A stretch of DNA of 10,099 bases from an uncultured Chloroflexota bacterium (lineage in GTDB: Bacteria; Chloroflexota; Anaerolineae; Aggregatilineales; Phototrophicaceae): positions 1 to 10,099 of the forward strand of contig CALKIA010000082.1 of the NCBI GenBank assembly GCA_937988705.1, written 5' to 3'. Made by a program: the position numbers and the translations under genes. The notes under the pieces were generated by a model. That model did not search any database, was not told where the DNA came from, and saw only the letters and a list, made by a program, of their open reading frames with translations. Positions 6,450 to 10,099 of this stretch are shown in pieces (position 1 is the stretch's first letter; the number at the start of each line of letters is the position of its first letter).

Positions 6450-7190
6450 CTAGGTGAGGTACTCACCGCCATCGACGTTGATCACTGCGCCATTGAGGTA
6501 GGGCTCGCGCGCCAGATACGCTACCGCCCGCGCAACATCCTCGGCGGAACCGGGATGCTGCAGGGGGGTGGCGGCGGCCAGCGCTTGCCAACGCGAGTCC
6601 GGCATGGATTCGGGTTTGAGGACCAGCCCGGGGATAATCGCATTCGTGCGAATGTGTGGTGCGAGGCTGACCGCGCTCAACTGGGTGAGCGCCAGCAGCC
6701 CTGCTTTGCTGATGCCGTGCGCCGCGAAATCCGGCCACGGTGCGAGCGCCCCCTGGTCGCAAAGGTTGATGATCACGCCGCCGGGGGGATCATTGTGCTG
6801 CATGAGCGTCGCGGCGGACTGCGTGAGCAAAAACGGCGCGGTCAGGTTGATGGCGAGCGTTGTATTCCAATCTTCAAGGGAGACCTCCAGCAGACGGCGG
6901 CGCTGGAAATTCGACGCGCTGTTGACCAGTATGTCGAGCCGGCCATAAAACGTATTGGTCGCCGCCACGGTGAGTTTGCAGTATTCAGGGTCGCTGAGAT
7001 CGGCGCGCACAGGGAAGGCTTGCACGCCCAACGCTTCGATTTCGTGGAGGGTCTGATCGACGACATCAGGTGGGGAGGTGCCGTAGTGCAGGGCGATGTG
7101 CGCGCCGTGACGCGCCAATTCCAGCGCAATCGCCTTGCCCACACGCTGGGCCGCGCCGGTCACCAACGCCACCTTGCCCGCTAGTTCCAT
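6450..7190 (-). CDS. SDR oxidoreductase, pteridine reductase (PTR1/FolM)-like, with Tyr-to-His active site
   Basis: The 246-residue protein is a classical-length short-chain dehydrogenase. TGAAQRVG (11-18) is the TGxxxRxG cofactor motif of pteridine reductases, pointing to NADPH, and HYGTS (35-39) and NSAS (90-93, usually NNAS) support that subfamily. PTR1-type enzymes reduce biopterin or folate using an Asp-Tyr-Lys set. Here Asp145 and Lys162 lie at the expected 17-residue spacing, but the tyrosine position, 158, is His (codon CAC at 6717-6719). The C-terminal INVDGGEYL (237-245) is typical and the gene is otherwise intact. It may have altered or lost reductase activity, or a changed substrate. 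It is the first gene of a three-gene operon with the metallophosphoesterase and an unknown protein. The start has only a weak TAGGG nearby, and I find no convincing promoter between it and the upstream repeats. Confidence 0.88.
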   Translation of the reverse strand: MELAGKVALVTGAAQRVGKAIALELARHGAHIALHYGTSPPDVVDQTLHEIEALGVQAFPVRADLSDPEYCKLTVAATNTFYGRLDILVNSASNFQRRRLLEVSLEDWNTTLAINLTAPFLLTQSAATLMQHNDPPGGVIINLCDQGALAPWPDFAAHGISKAGLLALTQLSAVSLAPHIRTNAIIPGLVLKPESMPDSRWQALAAATPLQHPGSAEDVARAVAYLAREPYLNGAVINVDGGEYLT

Positions 7191-7213
7191 CGCCCTACCC
7201 GTAGGCTAGAAAT

Positions 7214-7245
7214 TCAAACAAAAGAGGACAAGGCCGGCCTTGTCC
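7214..7245 (-). terminator. Probable intrinsic terminator of the oxidase operon
   Basis: The perfect 20-bp palindrome at 7226-7245 (arm GGACAAGGCC) is followed on the minus strand by TCTTTTGTTTG. A GC-rich stem with a T-rich tail, about 50 bases after the subunit IV stop codon and before the SDR start, fits a Rho-independent terminator. The stem is itself a family B repeat. Confidence 0.55.
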
Positions 7246-7249
7246 CTAC
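7226..7249 (-). repeat. GTAGGGAC palindromic repeat, family B, copy 2
   Basis: Read on the minus strand, it starts GTAGGGACAAGG and ends CCTTGTCC. It is the reverse complement of copy 3 with three mismatches in 24 positions. The two copies are separated by 14 bases and could fold together into one long stem or separately into two hairpins. Confidence 0.75.
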
Positions 7250-7263
7250 TGGAAACGGTTTGT

Positions 7264-7287
7264 GTAGGGACGAGGTCGGCCTCGTCC
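7264..7287 (+). repeat. GTAGGGAC palindromic repeat, family B, copy 3
   Basis: It begins GTAGGGACGAGG and ends CTCGTCC, forming its own hairpin, and faces copy 2. The pair fills the spacer between the oxidase operon and the SDR gene, seven bases after the subunit IV stop codon. Confidence 0.75.
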
Positions 7288-7294
7288 GTTCAGC

Positions 7295-7837
7295 TTAGTA
7301 GCCCGTGATCGGGACGGAGAGCAGGAACAGCGCCGACACCAGCGCGATCAACAGTGGCACGATGAGCGTGATCGCGAAAATGCGGCTGTCTTCTTTCAGG
7401 TGCATGTAAAACAGCACAACCATCACCGCCTTGGCCAGCGACAGCACGACCAACGGCACGGTCTTGACAATCCCTTCGGGGACGATTTCCGCGATCAGGA
7501 CTTCGAGCAGCGTAATCGCGCCGAGCGTGATGAACACCACCGTATACAGCGGCATGGGAATCACGCGCCCAAAGAGGTGCGTTTCGTTGCGATGGTGCGT
7601 AGGTGCCAGCGACTCGGCGGGCGTTTGCGGCGTAGTCGCGCGATCCAGCTGATTCGCCGCGTCTTCCAGCGCCTCAATCGGCTTGTTCAGCACGGCTTCG
7701 ACCTGCGCCTGCGCAGGATCATCGACCGGGGTTTCGCGCAGTTCGCGCACCGTCTGATCCGCCTGTTCCGCGATGGGTGCGGGCGGATTGTTGGGATCAA
7801 TGGGGGTAGGTTGTTCCCGCTTGATTTCGTCTGCCAT
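7295..7837 (-). CDS. ctaF: Cytochrome c oxidase subunit IV, prokaryotic type
   Basis: This small accessory subunit of caa3/aa3-type terminal oxidases sits in the cytoplasmic membrane and helps stabilise the core complex. The last 90 of 180 residues form the known three-helix domain, with helices at about 96-118, 126-146 and 153-175. The diagnostic KAVMVVLFYMHLKED (136-150) lies at the end of helix two. The first 90 residues are an unusual hydrophilic extension rich in proline, alanine and acidic residues; the family is normally close to 100 residues in total, so this extension is extra. It probably lies in the cytoplasm and is flexible. GGGAG lies upstream of the ATG at somewhat long spacing. 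The gene is 17 bases after subunit III and is the last of the operon. Confidence 0.85.
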   Translation of the reverse strand: MADEIKREQPTPIDPNNPPAPIAEQADQTVRELRETPVDDPAQAQVEAVLNKPIEALEDAANQLDRATTPQTPAESLAPTHHRNETHLFGRVIPMPLYTVVFITLGAITLLEVLIAEIVPEGIVKTVPLVVLSLAKAVMVVLFYMHLKEDSRIFAITLIVPLLIALVSALFLLSVPITGY

Positions 7838-7854
7838 TGGCTTGCCGTCTCCCT

Positions 7855-8463
7855 CTAGATCAGATAAATCAGCGTGAACAGGAAAATCCAGACCACGTCC
7901 ACGAAATGCCAGTACAAGCCGAAGATTTCGACACCGAGGAACTTCCCGCTGTTATACTTCCCCTGCGCTCCCCGCCGCATCACCCACAGCGCCCACAGCA
8001 CGCCGATGATCACGTGTGCGCCGTGCAGAGCCGTCGGCGCATAGAAGCGCATGCCGAAGTTGTCACTGTAGATCGTGATGCCTTCGTTCGACAGCGCGGT
8101 ATATTCCACGCCTTGCAGGATGACAAAGATCGTGCCGAGCAGCGCCGTCAGGCCGATCCAGCGGACCAAGCCGCGTTGATCATGGCTCTGAATGGCGCGC
8201 AGACCCATCACCATTGTCCAACTGCTGGAGAGCAGCAGGAAGGTGTTGAGCGTGACGAGCAGAATGCCCGCCGCCTCGTGCACCTCGTGGACGCGCTCCG
8301 GGAAATTGACGCGGAAGAGCACGTACCCGGCGATCATCACCGCGAACAGCACGACTTCGGAGGCCAGAAACAACCACATCGCAAACTTCATGTTGTCGAT
8401 GTGCGTGGCCTCGGCCTGACTGGGCGTATGCACTTGAGGGGTATCGATTCTTGCTTCGCTCAT
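7855..8463 (-). CDS. ctaE: Cytochrome c oxidase subunit III
   Basis: Subunit III supports the heme-copper core, is needed for its stability and lies next to the proton entry path. The 202-residue protein has the short five-helix form common in bacterial caa3 and bo3 oxidases, with helices at about 24-50, 66-88, 103-122, 141-163 and 180-202. Family marks include LFLASEVVLF (Glu36), QGVEY (Glu120), the His147/His150 pair in LHGAHVIIG, and YWHFVDVVWIFLF at 184-196. All are intact, so this is the canonical copy. AGAGG, inside the end of the preceding gene, serves as the ribosome site, and only three bases separate the two genes, which implies translational coupling. Confidence 0.95.
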   Translation of the reverse strand: MSEARIDTPQVHTPSQAEATHIDNMKFAMWLFLASEVVLFAVMIAGYVLFRVNFPERVHEVHEAAGILLVTLNTFLLLSSSWTMVMGLRAIQSHDQRGLVRWIGLTALLGTIFVILQGVEYTALSNEGITIYSDNFGMRFYAPTALHGAHVIIGVLWALWVMRRGAQGKYNSGKFLGVEIFGLYWHFVDVVWIFLFTLIYLI

Positions 8464-8466
8464 GGG

Positions 8467-9372
8467 TTACCTCTGGAACAGAACAGGAACACGCCGCAGC
8501 AGACGAGCCAACCAGCCCGCAATGCGACCAACGGTGTGCAGCAGGATGGTGGGGCGCACGAGCAAGAAAGCGAACAGCGCCGCATTCACTGCCGACAGCA
8601 CAAAATTGACCACCGGCAGCGCCGGCATACCGAGAATTTGCGCGTTGGGCGACACGAAGGCCGGCAGCGCCAGACCGATCAGCACAACGTAGAACAGGCC
8701 AAAGAGAATCACAAACAGCACGAGGAATGTTACCGCATGCACGGGCCGAATCCGCCGTTCGTCTGGCAGGATGACCGCACCACCTTCGCCCGTCGCCAGC
8801 GCTGCATTCAGCGGGGCATTGGGCGCGACTTTGGCTTCCGCCACCGAGTGTGCCAGGTAGACGAACCCCCACCCGATCGCCCCCGCCATCAGCGCCAGGG
8901 ATCCGATCATCACCAGAATGAAGATGACAAATACGACCAGTTCGCTGAGGAGAATCTCGCGCCCGAACAGCTCAACCGGGAAGTAACCGACCGCCACCGT
9001 GGACGCCAGCGGATCGGCGGTCGTGGTCAGGTTGAGGCCGCCGAAGACGGCGACAAACATGATCAGCACGAGCGCGATCAGCAGATACGTGAACACGGTC
9101 CAGATCGAACTGCTCAAAATCGCCGTGGGCTTGGGGGTTTCTTCTTCGTGATGCGCTTCCGCGTGTTCACCGTGGATGCTCATCTTCGGGTCGAACGCGC
9201 CCATGCCCCACACGAAGAAACCCGCGCTGGTAAACGCCGAGAGGACGAAACCCGGTCCCGGCGCCCACAGTGGATCAAGTTGTTGCAAGCCGCGAATAAT
9301 GATCACTATCAGCGATGCCAGCAAAAAGCCAATAACCGCCATCGGGATCGCCCGGTGCAGACCAGGTTGCAT
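8467..9372 (-). CDS. Six-helix membrane protein of unknown function in the oxidase operon
   Basis: This 301-residue protein has six likely membrane helices, at about 9-27, 40-58, 85-113, 143-173, 211-239 and 252-272. The soluble loop between helices two and three is rich in His and Glu (IHGEHAEAHHEEE, 66-78) and could bind metal. A second hydrophilic loop lies at 175-210, and the C-terminus is basic (RIAGWLARLLRR). I recognise no named family: it lacks the histidine ligands of subunit I and the CuA site of subunit II, and does not resemble SCO, CtaG or heme A synthase in its visible motifs. AAGGACG precedes the ATG with good spacing. It lies between the two subunit III genes, three bases before the canonical one, so a role in assembling or accompanying the oxidase is the natural inference. 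Confidence 0.8.
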   Translation of the reverse strand: MQPGLHRAIPMAVIGFLLASLIVIIIRGLQQLDPLWAPGPGFVLSAFTSAGFFVWGMGAFDPKMSIHGEHAEAHHEEETPKPTAILSSSIWTVFTYLLIALVLIMFVAVFGGLNLTTTADPLASTVAVGYFPVELFGREILLSELVVFVIFILVMIGSLALMAGAIGWGFVYLAHSVAEAKVAPNAPLNAALATGEGGAVILPDERRIRPVHAVTFLVLFVILFGLFYVVLIGLALPAFVSPNAQILGMPALPVVNFVLSAVNAALFAFLLVRPTILLHTVGRIAGWLARLLRRVPVLFQR

Positions 9373-9454
9373 AGAAAAACGTCCTTCCTGAAAAAAAGAA
9401 GTTCACAGTGTTCCGTTCGCAGTTAAAAACCAAGACAGCGCTTTCGGCGCGGCT

Positions 9455-9482
9455 CTAACTGGCGACTGACCACCGTCAACTC
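9455..9482. repeat. Degenerate heptad repeat in the oxidase operon spacer
   Basis: Four seven-base units starting at 9455, 9462, 9469 and 9476 end in ACTG, ACTG, ACCG and ACTC. The last unit overlaps the stop codon of the subunit III-like gene. It recalls the array at 7-41 in period and composition. The rest of the 9373-9480 spacer, the only sizeable gap inside the operon, holds a small GCGC hairpin and the ribosome site of the next gene. Confidence 0.35.
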
Positions 9483-10062
9483 AAATCACGTACAGCACGA
9501 CGTAAAACAAGATCCACGCCACCACGACAAAATACCACAATTTCGCCGCGCCTTCCACATCCCAGTTATCGACGGAAGTGTACGCGCCAGCCCGCGCCTT
9601 ATTCAGCGCCGTGAGCATCATGTAACCGATCACCAGTGCATGCAGCGCATGATAGGCGGTCATCACCCGGAAGACATCACTGTACTGCCCGCTGATTTTG
9701 ACCGTCAGCCACTCGAAGGCCATCACCGCGATGAACGCCGCGCCCAGTACCACGGCCATCCCCCAGCTCGCGAGGAACGTCGAGCGATCCTCCGTGCGCA
9801 GCGCGTTCAAGCCGCGCCCCGCGAGCACCGCGCTCGCCAGCAGCCCGATCGTCGCCACGGTGGGCAGAATGCGATCCAGCGCTTCGACGCCCGGCGGCGG
9901 CCAGGTCGGATAACTGCTGCGGATTTGCAGATTCACCACGATCAGGCACACGAACACCATGATCCACGACACCTGAAACACGGTGACCGCGGTGCGCTTG
10001 TTGGCCAGCGCCTGCCGTTCGGACCGCGAAAGTGTCTGTTCTGCTACCCGTTGATTCGCCAT
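9481..10062 (-). CDS. Divergent cytochrome c oxidase subunit III-like protein
   Basis: A 193-residue, five-helix protein (helices near 27-46, 67-82, 97-117, 131-151 and 173-193) of the heme-copper oxidase subunit III superfamily. Supporting marks are the YPTWPPPG segment after helix one (51-58), FEWLTV with Glu117, the YHALHALVIG histidine pair (138, 141), and LWYFVVVAWILFYVVLYVI at the C-terminus. The last block keeps the Trp-x-Phe framework but lacks the His and Asp seen in the second copy (YWHFVDVVW). It may be a structural partner rather than a full equivalent. A TTG at 10077 extends the frame, but the ATG at 10062 follows GAGG by about nine bases and is the better start. It precedes the unknown membrane protein by 108 bases and probably follows the subunit I gene. 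Confidence 0.85.
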   Translation of the reverse strand: MANQRVAEQTLSRSERQALANKRTAVTVFQVSWIMVFVCLIVVNLQIRSSYPTWPPPGVEALDRILPTVATIGLLASAVLAGRGLNALRTEDRSTFLASWGMAVVLGAAFIAVMAFEWLTVKISGQYSDVFRVMTAYHALHALVIGYMMLTALNKARAGAYTSVDNWDVEGAAKLWYFVVVAWILFYVVLYVI

Positions 10063-10073
10063 ACCAATAAACC

Positions 10074-10099
10074 TCAAACCTTAGCCATTTCATCCACCA
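10074..10099 (-). CDS. Possible 3' end of the upstream oxidase gene (partial)
   Basis: On the minus strand one frame reads seven codons (VDEMAKV) to a TGA at 10074-10076, 11 bases before the next ATG. This would fit the end of subunit I in a tight operon. The fragment is too short to recognise, and another frame closes just as early. Confidence 0.25.

Noticed and set aside
5588..6457. Plus-strand frame of 289 codons
   Set aside because: It is antisense to the metallophosphoesterase, whose five metal motifs are all intact on the minus strand.
6444..7184. Plus-strand frame of 246 codons
   Set aside because: It mirrors the SDR gene almost end to end; the minus strand has the clear SDR motifs.
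7837..9426. Open frame of 529 codons on the plus strand
   Set aside because: It lies antisense to subunit III and the unknown membrane protein. Its composition (very rich in His, Arg, Gln and Asp) is the complement of hydrophobic codons, with no recognisable motif.
10077..10093. Upstream starts (TTG at 10077; ATG at 10093 in another frame)
   Set aside because: The GAGG lying between them and the ATG at 10062 fits that ATG as its ribosome site, and the 10093 frame runs antisense to motif logic as a frame-shifted shadow of the subunit III-like gene.

Overview
The window looks like chromosomal DNA of an aerobic, moderately GC-rich bacterium, most probably a member of the Chloroflexota (Anaerolineae-like). 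This rests on a caa3-type oxidase operon with two unlike subunit III genes and an unfamiliar membrane protein, on a secreted thioredoxin/NHL protein, and on intergenic spaces full of short G/C-rich palindromic repeats. The phylum is an inference; no rRNA or other marker gene is present. I see no phage, plasmid, insertion sequence, CRISPR array, tRNA or rRNA. No stretch over 300 bases lacks a gene; the longest gap is about 214 bases (2906-3119).

Region 1 (1-3764): a LutC/YkgG-type LUD-domain gene (+), probably the last gene of a lactate-oxidation operon lying to the left, converges on a large exported thioredoxin plus NHL-propeller protein (-). A MOSC-domain gene (+) diverges from the latter. 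The three spacers around these genes (742-859, 2906-3119, 3765-3872) each hold a palindrome of one family centred on GAATTC.

Region 2 (3873-7190, all -): transcription order is a pteridine-reductase-like SDR, a metallophosphoesterase, an unrecognised 179-residue protein, then a threonine aldolase-like PLP enzyme. The first three are 16-17 nt apart, each later one with a clear Shine-Dalgarno, so they look like one operon. The aldolase gene has its own good candidate promoter in the 75-nt gap before it. The SDR has His where the family has its catalytic Tyr.

Region 3 (7295-10099, all -): the 3' part of a cytochrome c oxidase operon. In transcription order it has a divergent subunit III-like gene, a six-helix membrane protein of unknown function, a canonical subunit III and a subunit IV. 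Subunits I and II are expected just beyond the right edge. The operon probably ends at a perfect 20-bp palindrome with a T-rich tail, which is half of an inverted pair of a second dispersed repeat family.

No new defence or mobile system is evident. The most worthwhile points are the SDR active-site replacement, the unknown 179-residue protein, the unknown oxidase-operon membrane protein, and three kinds of intergenic repeats, including degenerate heptad arrays.
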